DNA of 13,778 nucleotides from DSWT01 sp049975385 (lineage in GTDB: Bacteria; Chloroflexota; Anaerolineae; B4-G1; SLSP01): the NCBI GenBank assembly GCA_049975385.1, contig JBNGDO010000143.1, forward strand, positions 1 through 13,778, written 5' to 3'. Below, piece by piece: positions 6,700-13,778 of the stretch (the first letter of the stretch is position 1; each line of letters starts with the position of its first letter). A program made the position numbers and the translations under genes. The notes beneath the pieces are model-generated. The model had not been told where the DNA came from, made no database searches, and saw nothing but the letters and a program-made list of their open reading frames with translations.

Positions 6700-6722
6700 A
6701 AGACTTTTGTGATGCCCGTGAC

Positions 6723-6754
6723 ACACCCCTGGCTATGCCAGGGGTGTCCTTTTT
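6723..6754 (+). terminator. Strong intrinsic terminator
   Basis: ACACCCCTGGC and GCCAGGGGTGT form a perfect 11-bp stem with a TAT loop, followed by CCTTTTT. It ends the transcript of the small membrane protein and isolates the signal peptidase operon. Confidence 0.93.
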
Positions 6755-6757
6755 CAG

Positions 6758-6785
6758 TTGCGCCTTCTTCGAGATACGTTATAAT
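6758..6785 (+). promoter_or_regulatory. Promoter of the signal peptidase operon
   Basis: TTGCGC (6758-6763) and a consensus TATAAT (6780-6785) are 16 bases apart. The predicted start is near 6792, leaving a leader of about 28 bases that contains the GGAGG of the first gene. Confidence 0.7.
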
Positions 6786-6819
6786 CTCCCAGAAAACTGG
6801 TACTTTTGGAGGTTCAACA

Positions 6820-7443
6820 TTGGTTGAAGAACAAGCGGATGTCGTCGTAGAAACGCCAGCAGAGGAAGCATCTGAAGAAGAACCCTCGTTAAGTCGCTCC
6901 TTCGGCATTCGCTCATGGTTGCAAGATGTTTTGGAAACACTGCTCCTGGCGGCGATCCTTTTCCTGGTCATCAACACCCTGACCGGACGTTACCAGGTGC
7001 ATGGGCAGAGCATGCAACCAAGCCTGCACGATGGCCAATATCTCATCGCCAGCAAGGTCGTTTACTGGCTCCGTTCACCCGAGCGCGGTGACGTGGTGGT
7101 GCTCGATCCGCCGAACGAACAAAGTGAAGTTCCATACATCAAACGGGTCATCGGTTTGCCCGGCGATGTGGTGGAGGTCCGCGAGCAACGGGTGTGGGTC
7201 AACGGCGTGGCGCTCAACGAACCGTACATCAACGCGCCACCCCAGTACACCGGCAACTGGGTCGTGACCGAAGATCAATATTTCGTACTCGGCGACAACC
7301 GCAATAATTCAAGCGACTCGCATGCCTGGGGACTATTGCCGCGCGAGCAAGTATTGGGTAAAGCCATCTTCAGTTATTGGCCGCCGGAAACATGGGGAAC
7401 CATTCCCCATTATGTCTTCCCGGAGCTGGAAACAGTACAATAG
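6820..7443 (+). CDS. lepB: Type I signal peptidase, first of a tandem pair
   Basis: The product has 207 residues and would cleave signal peptides from secreted proteins at the outer face of the membrane. An acidic N-terminal segment (3-21) precedes one membrane helix (about 37-54). Family motifs are GQSMQPSL with the nucleophile Ser64, ERGDVVVLDPP (88-98), YIKRVIGLPGD with the general base Lys108, and GDNRNNSSDS (158-167). The start is TTG at 6820, because GGAGG lies 7 bases before it. An in-frame ATG at 6709 lies upstream of the terminator and the promoter and so cannot be used. The product is about 69% identical to the next gene's. A single N-terminal helix is typical of the shorter peptidases. 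Confidence 0.93.
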   Translation: MVEEQADVVVETPAEEASEEEPSLSRSFGIRSWLQDVLETLLLAAILFLVINTLTGRYQVHGQSMQPSLHDGQYLIASKVVYWLRSPERGDVVVLDPPNEQSEVPYIKRVIGLPGDVVEVREQRVWVNGVALNEPYINAPPQYTGNWVVTEDQYFVLGDNRNNSSDSHAWGLLPREQVLGKAIFSYWPPETWGTIPHYVFPELETVQ

Positions 7444-7451
7444 AGTTGGAC

Positions 7452-8081
7452 ATGGCATGGACTAAACAAACGACGATCAGCAGCGGAGAAGCGGATTCGC
7501 TTGACCTCGACGGGTTAGCGCGCACATCCGAAGGCGGAACGACAGTTTGGGCATGGTTTCGAGATCTGCTCGAAACGTTAGCCCTGGCTGTGATCATCTT
7601 TCTTGTGGTGAATACCTTCACTGGGCGCTATGAAGTGCAGTCAATCAGTATGCAACCCACGCTGCATGAGGGCCAATACCTGATTGTGAGCAAACTCGCA
7701 TACTGGTTTCACGGACCCGAACGTGGCGACATCATCGTGCTCGATCCACCGAACGGACGCAGCGAGATCCCCTACATCAAACGCGTCATCGGACTTCCCG
7801 GTGAGAAAGTTGAAGTACGCGATGGTCGTGTCTGGGTCAACGGTATTGCACTCAACGAACCATACATCAGCGGACCGCCTACCTACGTTGAAAGTCGCAT
7901 CCTCGGAGCCGATGAGTATCTGGTTCTTGGTGACAACCGCAATAACTCCAGCGATTCGCACATCTGGGGCGTCTTGCCACGCGAGAACATCATCGGCAAA
8001 TCGATCTTCCGCTACTGGCCGCCGGAAAAATGGGGGGTAATCCCCCACTATACCTTCCCTGAGTTGGAGGTCGTTCCATGA
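7452..8081 (+). CDS. lepB: Type I signal peptidase, second of a tandem pair
   Basis: The product has 209 residues. Its motifs are ISMQPTL with Ser66, ERGDIIVLDPP (90-100), YIKRVIGLPGE with Lys110, and GDNRNNSSDS (160-169), so it should be active. One helix spans about 38-56. By hand count 119 of 172 aligned residues match the first copy without gaps. The segment after NEPYI (about 140-157 here) differs most and could alter substrate choice. The ATG at 7452 follows the previous stop by 8 bases and has only a weak GGA signal, so translational coupling is likely. An earlier in-frame ATG at 7377 lies inside the first peptidase gene. It overlaps the next gene by ATGA. Confidence 0.92.
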   Translation: MAWTKQTTISSGEADSLDLDGLARTSEGGTTVWAWFRDLLETLALAVIIFLVVNTFTGRYEVQSISMQPTLHEGQYLIVSKLAYWFHGPERGDIIVLDPPNGRSEIPYIKRVIGLPGEKVEVRDGRVWVNGIALNEPYISGPPTYVESRILGADEYLVLGDNRNNSSDSHIWGVLPRENIIGKSIFRYWPPEKWGVIPHYTFPELEVVP

Positions 8082-8386
8082 CGCCGCCAGATATTCCATC
8101 TGATGAGAATACACGCGTAAATTATACCTGCCCCGAGTGCGCGATGGGCAACCTCAAGCCCATCAAGATCACCTACACGCGCCGCTGGGGGCAACTGCAG
8201 ATCGTCGTGCCAAATTTTGCGGCGTGGCGTTGTGACTCATGTGGCTTCACCCGATACGATAGTGCGGCGCTGGCGCAAATCCGCCTGCTGCTCGGCCCGG
8301 ATGAAGAGGAACTGATCGAACCATATCCCCGGCGCACTCGTACGGAAGGCCCTGGTGAGATCGGCCCACGACGCTGGATGCCGTAA
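8078..8386 (+). CDS. YgiT/MqsA-type zinc-finger protein
   Basis: The product has 102 residues. CPEC (18-21) and CDSC (52-55) form a treble-clef-like zinc site, spaced and set (NFAAWRCDSCGFTRYDSAAL) as in the YgiT-type zinc finger known from the N-terminal half of MqsA antitoxins. The DNA-binding half of MqsA is missing and no toxin gene is adjacent, so an antitoxin role is not supported. The tail is rich in Arg, Pro and Glu. Its ATG overlaps the stop codon of the second signal peptidase, so the two are translationally coupled. A function linked to secretion is inferred only from position. Confidence 0.75.
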   Translation: MTPPDIPSDENTRVNYTCPECAMGNLKPIKITYTRRWGQLQIVVPNFAAWRCDSCGFTRYDSAALAQIRLLLGPDEEELIEPYPRRTRTEGPGEIGPRRWMP

Positions 8387-8395
8387 GCAAATTGC

Positions 8396-8421
8396 CTTAG
8401 TGGGGCTTACTCACCGCTAAG
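8396..8421 (+). terminator. Weak hairpin after the zinc-finger gene
   Basis: CTTAGTGG and CCGCTAAG form an 8-bp stem with one G-U pair and a 10-base loop. No T-run follows, and the tRNA promoter starts two bases later. It is a poor terminator candidate. Confidence 0.3.
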
Positions 8422-8422
8422 C

Positions 8423-8450
8423 TTGACAAATCCAAGGCCTACGTTAAAAT
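8423..8450 (+). promoter_or_regulatory. Promoter of tRNA-Phe
   Basis: A consensus TTGACA (8423-8428) and TAAAAT (8445-8450) are 16 bases apart. The -10 ends 11 bases before the mature tRNA. Confidence 0.8.
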
Positions 8451-8461
8451 GTAGCCGTGTT

Positions 8462-8535
8462 GCCGAGATAGCTCAGTCCGGTAGAGCAGTGGACTGAAAA
8501 TCCATGTGTCCGCAGTTCGATTCTGCGTCTCGGCA
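8462..8535 (+). tRNA. tRNA-Phe (anticodon GAA)
   Basis: A complete 74-base cloverleaf. The acceptor stem GCCGAGA/TCTCGGC is perfect, the D arm is GCTC/GAGC, the anticodon loop CTGAAAA carries GAA, and the T arm is CGCAG-TTCGATT-CTGCG. The discriminator base is A. CCA is not encoded and must be added by tRNA nucleotidyltransferase. It has its own promoter and terminator. Confidence 0.97.
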
Positions 8536-8541
8536 CTAAAA

Positions 8542-8577
8542 AAACCGGGATCGCGCCAGGCGATCCCGGTTTGCTTT
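8542..8577 (+). terminator. Terminator of tRNA-Phe
   Basis: AAACCGGGATCGC and GCGATCCCGGTTT form a 13-bp stem with a GCCAG loop, starting 7 bases after the tRNA and followed by GCTTT. The T-run is short and broken, so some read-through into the permease genes is possible. Confidence 0.85.
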
Positions 8578-8628
8578 ACCATCCATATTGCCAAGCTTTG
8601 ATCTTCTGGCTCTCCCGGGAGGGTACTG

Positions 8629-9693
8629 ATGTCGATACTGAAGTTTCTGGTGCGGCGTGTGTTGTTAATGCTGATCACGTTTGTGGTGATCACGGCACTG
8701 TTGTATGGGGTGTTGATGCTGTCGCCGGCAGAAGCACGAGCAGCATTATATTTGCCACGGGGTGGTCGAAGCATTTCCTTAAACCAGATACGCACTGTCA
8801 TCGGAGAGTACGGCCTGGATGATCCTTACCCGGTGCAGTACGTGCGATGGTTAGGCAATCTACTGCGCGGGGATTGGGGGTGGAGTCCCACGTTGCGTGA
8901 CGATGTATTGAAGGCACTGCTTCACCGTACCCCGGTGACGGCAGAATTGACCCTCTGGTCGGTGCTGTTGTTCATCCCGTCGGGCATCGCGAGCGGGGCG
9001 CTGGCCGCGTGGCGACGCGGGCGCGCGGCGGATCACAGCTTCCGCCTGCTGGCCTTCATCGCCACGTCGATTCCCCCGTTTATCCTGGGATTGATGCTAC
9101 TGGCAATTTTCTACGTGGGCTTGCGTTGGTTCCCGATAGGCCGGTTGACTATGTCCAACGAATTCGTGGTCAAATCGGCAACGTTCAAGACGTACACCAG
9201 CCTGCTGGCCGTAGACGGCCTGCTCAATGGACGGTCAGACATCACACTGGATGCACTACGCCACCTGGTGTTGCCGGCCTTCACTTTGAGCCTGGCGCAC
9301 TGGGCCACGTTGGGCCGGGTAACGCGGGCGGCAATGTTCGAGGAATTAAATAAGGACTACATCACGACGGCACGCGGCAAAGGATTATCGTGGCAAAAGA
9401 CAGTCTGGCGGCACGCGTTGCACAATGCCCTGCTCCCCGCGCTGAACAGCAGTGCGCTTTCGGCGGCCTCGCTGGTGACAGGTGTGTTCGTGGTAGAAGT
9501 GATTTTCGCGCTGCCCGGCGTCTCCGAGCTACTCGGCGTAAGCACGTACTACTTTGGAGCGATGATGCCCGACATCGCGATCACGATGGGATTCGCAGTA
9601 TACGGGGTACTATTGGTCTTGCCGTTGATGTTCATTCTGGACGTGCTCCAGGCACTCATCGATCCCCGCCTGCGGGAGGGAGCAGTGCTATGA
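8629..9693 (+). CDS. ABC transporter permease, DppB/OppB type
   Basis: The product has 354 residues and is an inner-membrane subunit of a peptide/nickel-type ABC importer. The N-terminal helix (about 8-30), the family signature YGLDDPYPVQYVRWLGNLLRGDWGWS (61-86) and the EAA loop DYITTARGKGLSWQKTVWRHALHNALLP (243-270), which contacts the ATPase, are all present. The ending LQALIDPRLREGA is also typical. GGGAGGG lies 5 bases upstream of the ATG. No clear promoter is seen in the 51 bases after the tRNA terminator. It overlaps the second permease gene by ATGA. The substrate cannot be told. Confidence 0.9.
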   Translation: MSILKFLVRRVLLMLITFVVITALLYGVLMLSPAEARAALYLPRGGRSISLNQIRTVIGEYGLDDPYPVQYVRWLGNLLRGDWGWSPTLRDDVLKALLHRTPVTAELTLWSVLLFIPSGIASGALAAWRRGRAADHSFRLLAFIATSIPPFILGLMLLAIFYVGLRWFPIGRLTMSNEFVVKSATFKTYTSLLAVDGLLNGRSDITLDALRHLVLPAFTLSLAHWATLGRVTRAAMFEELNKDYITTARGKGLSWQKTVWRHALHNALLPALNSSALSAASLVTGVFVVEVIFALPGVSELLGVSTYYFGAMMPDIAITMGFAVYGVLLVLPLMFILDVLQALIDPRLREGAVL

Positions 9694-10706
9694 GACGCAT
9701 CCATCATTTCTTTACAATACGCCTGAACTGGCTTGCCATGCTTATTGTCGGTTTCTATTTCGTGGTAGCCGTGGCTGCCCCTTTGCTCGCACCGCCGGAT
9801 GATCCAAACCATCCAACGCCATACCGGTATGTGGAGGGAGAAACGCAGACATCGCCACTGCCGCCCGGCCCTGGCTTGCCGTTAGGGACCGTGGCATATC
9901 TGATGGACAGCACAGGCGGACGTGAGCTATTGCACTTCGATATCTTTTATTCGTTAGTGTGGGGGACACGGACTGTGTTGCGGTTCGGGTTACTCACAGC
10001 ACTGGCAGCCACTATCCTGGGCGTAGCAATTGGCGCGATCAGTGGGTATACGGGCGGTGTGATCAACTTTACATTGATGCGGATCACCGATGCATTCCTG
10101 GCCTTTCCAATGATTGCCGGGGTATGGCTCTTCCGTACAATTATGCAGACGGCGAATCTGGAACTGGTGGACTATACGAATTTCGTACCCCTCAAAATTC
10201 CTTCTACGCCCTTCCAACAGGTGGTATTGACGTTAGGGCTTGATCCGGTAATGTTGACGTTGATTCTGTTTTCCTGGATGAGCTACGCGCGGCTGATCAA
10301 TGGCAACATTGTAAGCCTGAAGGAAGCCGAATACGTGCAGGCGGCCAAAGTGACGGGACAGCGTCCCCTGCGCATCGTCTTCCAGCATTTGTTGCCCAAC
10401 GCAGTAGCACCAGCCATCGTTCTGCTGGCGCGCGATATCGGCGGGATGGTCGTGATGCAAGCCGCCTTTGCCTTTATAGGCGTCAGCGGCACGGTCAACA
10501 GCACCGCCATTCCGGAGTGGTCGCGCCTGCTGATGATGGGGCGGAACTGGATTATCGGGCAGGGCGGCAATCCCTTCACGTACTGGTGGCTCTATCTCCC
10601 GGTGACAGTGGCATTGATCGTGTTTGGCATTGGGTGGAACCTGTTGGGAGACGGGCTGAACTTGACGCTCAATCCACACGAAGTGGCGCGTAAGCGTTTC
10701 AGATAG
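9690..10706 (+). CDS. ABC transporter permease, DppC/OppC type
   Basis: The product has 338 residues and partners the preceding permease. The N-terminal helix (about 13-34), a periplasmic loop, a core of about five helices and the EAA loop EAEYVQAAKVTGQRPLRIVFQHLLPNAVAP (212-241) are present. The usual LGTDxLGRDxxSR motif is expanded and altered (PLGTVAYLMDSTGGRELLHFDIF, 64-86), and an additional segment sits at about 152-185. The start is chosen by the ATGA overlap with the upstream gene and GGAGGG 9 bases away; the frame also runs upstream inside the first permease gene. No binding protein or ATPase gene is in the window. No terminator follows. Confidence 0.9.
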   Translation: MRRIHHFFTIRLNWLAMLIVGFYFVVAVAAPLLAPPDDPNHPTPYRYVEGETQTSPLPPGPGLPLGTVAYLMDSTGGRELLHFDIFYSLVWGTRTVLRFGLLTALAATILGVAIGAISGYTGGVINFTLMRITDAFLAFPMIAGVWLFRTIMQTANLELVDYTNFVPLKIPSTPFQQVVLTLGLDPVMLTLILFSWMSYARLINGNIVSLKEAEYVQAAKVTGQRPLRIVFQHLLPNAVAPAIVLLARDIGGMVVMQAAFAFIGVSGTVNSTAIPEWSRLLMMGRNWIIGQGGNPFTYWWLYLPVTVALIVFGIGWNLLGDGLNLTLNPHEVARKRFR

Positions 10707-10717
10707 CCGGTTTCCAA

Positions 10718-10723
10718 TATAAT
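10718..10723 (+). promoter_or_regulatory. TATAAT box before the aldo/keto reductase
   Basis: A consensus -10 TATAAT stands 66 bases before the reductase start, but the -35 region is weak (TTTCAG with a 15-base spacer, or CGTTTC with 17). The gene may have its own promoter or be read with the permeases. Confidence 0.45.
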
Positions 10724-10789
10724 CTAGAAATTCCCATTGAAGAAATAGTAGTAACCCTGAAAAACACTGGAGTATAAAGAGGTACGAAC

Positions 10790-11764
10790 ATGAAAAGGAA
10801 AATCCACAGATTAGGACTTGAAGTGAGCGCCATGGGATTAGGCTGTTGGGCCATCGGTGGCCCATTCTGGGCGGGGGAAACGCCCCTGGGATGGGGAGAA
10901 GTGGACGATGCTGAGTCGATTCGCGCTATCCACCGCGCAATGGATTTAGGCGTGACGTTTTTCGATACAGCCAACGTCTATGGCGCGGGCCACAGTGAAC
11001 GGGTGCTGGCGCAGGCGTTGGGTGAGCGGCGCGACCAGGTGGTGATCGCCACCAAATTCAACGCGCTATTCGACGAGGATACGCGCCAGGTCACCGGATC
11101 CGACACGTCTCCGGCAGGCATCCGCAAAGCGTGCGAGGGGTCGCTGCGCCGCCTGGGTACCGACTACATCGACGTGTACCTGTTCCACGACAACGGCTTT
11201 CCTCCGGAAAAGGCCCAACCCGTGCGCGACACGCTGGAAGCGTTGGTCAAGGAAGGCAAAATCCGCATCTACGGCTGGAGCACCGATTTCCCCAAAAGCG
11301 CTGAATTCTTCGCCCAGGGCGAACATTGCGCCGCCATCGAGGCTCAGCTGAATGTGCTGGACGACAATCCCGCTATCGTCAGCGTCTGCGAACGGCACGA
11401 CTTGGCCCTCATCAATCGCGGACCGTTGGCGATGGGCTTGCTCACCGGCAAGTATTCTGCCAAAACTGGGGTCTCCATCGACGACGTGCGCGGTCAAAAA
11501 AGCCCGGAGTGGATGAAGTACTTCAAAGGCGGCCAACCCAGCCCGGAATATCTGAAAAGAATCGAGGCCGTCCGCGAAATCCTAACGAGCAACGGGCGCA
11601 CGCTGACCCAGGGGGCGCTAGCCTGGCTCTGGGCGCGCAGCGAAAACAACATCCCCATTCCCGGATTCAGAACTGTCAAGCAGGTAGAAGAAAACGCCAG
11701 AGCCATGCAGTTTGGCCCGTTGACCCAATCACAAATTGAAGAAATCGACGCTTTGATCCGATAA
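10790..11764 (+). CDS. Aldo/keto reductase family oxidoreductase
   Basis: The product has 324 residues, normal for the family, and is a cytoplasmic NAD(P)H-dependent reductase with a TIM-barrel fold. The catalytic tetrad is complete: Asp59 and Tyr64 in FFDTANVYG, Lys89 in IATKF and His133 in LFHDNG. GSERV-like GHSERVLAQAL (67-77) and the C-terminal cofactor region IPIPGFRTVKQVEENARA also fit. The N-terminal GLGCWAIGGPFWAG resembles the class acting on sugars or carbonyl compounds. The substrate is unknown. AGAGGT lies about 6 bases before the ATG. A long inverted repeat separates it from the next gene. Confidence 0.92.
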   Translation: MKRKIHRLGLEVSAMGLGCWAIGGPFWAGETPLGWGEVDDAESIRAIHRAMDLGVTFFDTANVYGAGHSERVLAQALGERRDQVVIATKFNALFDEDTRQVTGSDTSPAGIRKACEGSLRRLGTDYIDVYLFHDNGFPPEKAQPVRDTLEALVKEGKIRIYGWSTDFPKSAEFFAQGEHCAAIEAQLNVLDDNPAIVSVCERHDLALINRGPLAMGLLTGKYSAKTGVSIDDVRGQKSPEWMKYFKGGQPSPEYLKRIEAVREILTSNGRTLTQGALAWLWARSENNIPIPGFRTVKQVEENARAMQFGPLTQSQIEEIDALIR

Positions 11765-11771
11765 AGCTCAA

Positions 11772-11819
11772 AGGGTATTTTTCCGTTTCCAGTCTGGCCC
11801 GAAGACGGAAAAATACCCT
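11772..11819. repeat. 15-bp perfect inverted repeat with 18-base loop
   Basis: AGGGTATTTTTCCGT (11772-11786) and ACGGAAAAATACCCT (11805-11819) are perfect complements. The loop contains CCAGTCTGG, a possible small inner hairpin. The T5 run lies inside the stem on both strands and no T-run follows, so it is not a standard terminator. It lies 7 bases after the reductase stop and 20 bases before the next start. Confidence 0.9.
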
Positions 11820-11839
11820 ATCAAAAATGGCATCAACTG

Positions 11840-12784
11840 ATGCAGACTGTCGAGAAAGCTTCACCGATCTATTTGCCGCTTTTAGAAAGCGGAAAGCTTG
11901 CTGAGAAAAGCACGGAAGCCGAGCAAGCTCTGCACGACTGCCACCTGTGCGGCAACGATTGCAGCATCGACCGCACGCAGCGTGCCGGCCCCTGCCGTAT
12001 CGGGGCCACCGCCTACGTCGCCAGCTACGGGCCGCACCACGGCGAAGAAGACGTCCTGCGCGGACGCTACGGGTCCGGCACGATCTTCTTTTCGGGTTGC
12101 AATTTGCACTGCCAGTACTGTCAAAACGATGACATCAGCCAGCGCGTGGCCGGGCGGACGGTGACACCACAGGACCTGGCGGCGATGATGCTCGATCTCG
12201 AGCAACAAGACTGTCACAATATCAACCTTGTCTCACCCACGCACGTCGTCCCCCAAATCGTGATGGGCCTGGTGGTCGCCATCCAGGCCGGCCTTCGGCT
12301 GCCTATCGTCTACAACACCGGCGGTTACGACGCCCCCCAGGCGCTCAGCCTGATGGATGGCCTGATCGATATCTACATGCCCGACATGAAGTACGCCGAC
12401 GCCGCCATCGCGCAGCAACTTTCGCTCATCCGTGACTACCCGGCGGTCAATCAAGCTGCTGTAAAAGAGATGCACCGGCAAGTCGGCGATTTAGTGGTCG
12501 ATGCACACGGCATCGCCCGGCGCGGGCTATTGGTCCGCCATCTCGTGTTGCCCGGCGGATTGGCAGGAACCGCCGAAATCGCGCGCTTCCTGGCCCAGGA
12601 GATTTCGCCTGAGACGTACGTCAATATCATGGCGCAATATCATCCTGCCTACAAAGCCTGGCAATGTGCGACCAATGCTATGCCCCTCGACCGCCGTGTG
12701 ACCCCGGCAGAATACGCCACGGCTGTGCAGAAGGCACGCGAGGCCGGACTACATCGCTTCGACGAACGGCGCCGGTATTTCTAA
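11840..12784 (+). CDS. PflX-like radical SAM protein (COG1313 type)
   Basis: The product has 314 residues. An N-terminal cysteine set, CHLCGNDC...C (Cys34, Cys37, Cys41, Cys52), precedes HHGEE (66-70) and the radical SAM motif CNLHCQYC (Cys87, Cys91, Cys94). This order is typical of the PflX/COG1313 family, related to pyruvate formate-lyase activating enzymes. Such proteins bind a 4Fe-4S cluster and SAM; the natural substrate is not established. No pyruvate formate-lyase gene is nearby. The ATG at 11840 has no Shine-Dalgarno sequence, but the N-terminus (PIYLPLLESGKL) agrees with the family. The upstream ATG at 11827 is out of frame. No clear terminator follows. Confidence 0.88.
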   Translation: MQTVEKASPIYLPLLESGKLAEKSTEAEQALHDCHLCGNDCSIDRTQRAGPCRIGATAYVASYGPHHGEEDVLRGRYGSGTIFFSGCNLHCQYCQNDDISQRVAGRTVTPQDLAAMMLDLEQQDCHNINLVSPTHVVPQIVMGLVVAIQAGLRLPIVYNTGGYDAPQALSLMDGLIDIYMPDMKYADAAIAQQLSLIRDYPAVNQAAVKEMHRQVGDLVVDAHGIARRGLLVRHLVLPGGLAGTAEIARFLAQEISPETYVNIMAQYHPAYKAWQCATNAMPLDRRVTPAEYATAVQKAREAGLHRFDERRRYF

Positions 12785-12817
12785 CCAAGTTTTTGCCCGA
12801 TTTTTCCCCGCAACCCC

Positions 12818-12847
12818 TTGACAAGACCCACCTAACTGTGCTATAGT
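12818..12847 (+). promoter_or_regulatory. Promoter of the LacI-family gene
   Basis: A consensus TTGACA (12818-12823) and TATAGT (12842-12847) are 18 bases apart. The predicted start falls near 12854, inside the operator palindrome. Confidence 0.8.
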
Positions 12848-12852
12848 AGGAA

Positions 12853-12868
12853 TTGGAAGCGCTTCCAA
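12853..12868. promoter_or_regulatory. LacI-type operator TTGGAAGCGCTTCCAA
   Basis: A perfect 16-bp palindrome with the central CG typical of LacI/GalR-family operators. It covers the predicted transcription start, so binding would block its own promoter. The most likely ligand is the protein encoded 20 bases downstream. Confidence 0.88.
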
Positions 12869-12888
12869 AACCGCATGAGGGGGTAAAA

Positions 12889-13778
12889 ATGCCCGATCAC
12901 CTGACTCTTGATGAAATCGCCAGACGCGCTGGCGTCTCGCGCACGACCGCCTCGCGCGTGCTCAACAACCGCCCTAATGTGCGGCCTGAAGTGCGCGAGC
13001 GTGTGCAGCGCATCATTGCCGAGACCGGCTATCGCCCCCACCCCGTCGCACGCTCCCTGGCCGCGCAGGAATCGCGCGTCATCGGGCTGGTTCTGCCGCG
13101 CCGGACAGAGGCACTGTTCAATGACCCGTACTTTCCCCAGCTCACCCAGGGTATCGCCGAGGCATGTAACGACCACGATTACACCCTCGCGCTCTTCCTT
13201 TTGCAGACCGAAGCCGATGAGGAGAAATTTTACCCGCGTATCTCACGCCCAGGATTGCTTGACGGGATCGTGATCCAAGTCGGGCAAATCGGCGACGGTC
13301 TGATCTCTCGCTTGCTGGCGAGCGATTTGCCGGTCGTCGTCGCCGGCCGCCCGTTGCACCACGGCAACGCCAACTACGTCGACGTGGACAACGTAGCCGG
13401 TGCATGCACCGGCGTCACGCACTTGCTGCAACTGGGACACAAACGCATCGGTGCCATCACCGGTGATATGCGCACCACCGCCGCGCTCGACCGGTACACG
13501 GGGTATTGCAAAGCATTGCAGGCGCACGACCTGCCGGTGGATGAAACGTTGGTCAGCGAAGGCTATTTCACGGAAATCGGCGGCTACGAGGCCATGAAAC
13601 GGCTGCTCCCGCACAAGCCCGACGCCGTTTTCAGCGCGTCAGACGCGATGGCGCTCGGCGCACTGCGCGCCATTCACGAAGTTGGGCTAACTGTCCCCAA
13701 AGACATTGCGCTGGTCAGTTTCGACGACCTGCCCCCTGCCATGATCGCCAGACCGCAACTGACCACCGTCCACCAACC
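12889..13778 (+). CDS. LacI-family transcriptional regulator, 3' end cut by the window
   Basis: 296 residues are visible; the family usually has about 330-345, so roughly the last 40-50 are missing. A helix-turn-helix (LTLDEIARRAGVSRTTASRVLNN, 5-27) and hinge (YRPHPVARSLA, 48-58) bind DNA. The sugar-binding type core begins at about VIGLVLP (64-70), and the segment FSASDAMALGALRAIHEVG with LVSFDD near the end is characteristic. GAGGGGG lies 5 bases before the ATG. The effector is probably a sugar or related metabolite, but the controlled genes lie outside the window, apart from likely autoregulation. Confidence 0.95.
   Translation, partial: MPDHLTLDEIARRAGVSRTTASRVLNNRPNVRPEVRERVQRIIAETGYRPHPVARSLAAQESRVIGLVLPRRTEALFNDPYFPQLTQGIAEACNDHDYTLALFLLQTEADEEKFYPRISRPGLLDGIVIQVGQIGDGLISRLLASDLPVVVAGRPLHHGNANYVDVDNVAGACTGVTHLLQLGHKRIGAITGDMRTTAALDRYTGYCKALQAHDLPVDETLVSEGYFTEIGGYEAMKRLLPHKPDAVFSASDAMALGALRAIHEVGLTVPKDIALVSFDDLPPAMIARPQLTTVHQ

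Noticed and set aside
6709..6819. ATG start at 6709 for the first signal peptidase
   Set aside because: It lies upstream of the strong terminator and the operon promoter. The TTG at 6820 has GGAGG at ideal spacing.
8078..8386. MqsRA-type toxin-antitoxin system
   Set aside because: Only the zinc-finger half is present; there is no DNA-binding domain and no toxin gene beside it.
12785..12817. Terminator after the PflX-like gene
   Set aside because: Two T5 runs are present, but no stable hairpin precedes them.

Overview
The window looks like chromosomal DNA of a bacterium, most likely of the phylum Chloroflexota (Anaerolineae-like). The basis is moderate: fairly GC-rich coding DNA, AT-rich spacers, degenerate 7-8 base tandem repeats in gene junctions, an archaeal-type TctA-like permease, and the general look of the proteins. 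No phage, transposase, CRISPR array or rRNA was seen. Both edges cut a gene: a radical SAM protein on the left and a LacI-family regulator on the right.

Left half (1-5687), all on the minus strand. In transcription order it holds a two-domain GNAT acetyltransferase, a membrane-anchored zinc-ribbon protein with four OB-fold-like repeats, a TctA-like multi-pass permease closed by a terminator, a small zinc-ribbon membrane protein with its own promoter, and a PqqD-like/radical SAM/SPASM protein that leaves the window. Gaps of 77 and 88 bases separate the first three, so they may form one unit. Several junctions contain short degenerate tandem repeats.

Centre (5688-8577). A 153-base divergent spacer with promoter-like hexamers and two palindromes separates the minus-strand GNAT gene from a second, unrelated GNAT-like gene on the plus strand. 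Then come a small two-helix membrane protein and a strong terminator. An independent promoter drives two tandem type I signal peptidases, about 69% identical over 172 residues by hand count, with a YgiT-like zinc-finger protein overlapping the second by ATGA. A single tRNA-Phe(GAA) follows, with its own promoter and terminator.

Right half (8629-13778), all plus strand. An overlapping pair of DppB/DppC-type ABC permeases has no binding protein or ATPase in view. Then come an aldo/keto reductase, a 15-bp perfect inverted repeat, and a PflX-like (COG1313-type) radical SAM protein. Last is a LacI-family repressor with a perfect 16-bp palindrome just downstream of its promoter, which suggests autoregulation.

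The strongest leads are the OB-repeat/TctA-like pair, the duplicated signal peptidases with a coupled zinc-finger protein, and the PqqD-SPASM enzyme next to a small membrane protein. None is shown by the sequence alone to be a new system.
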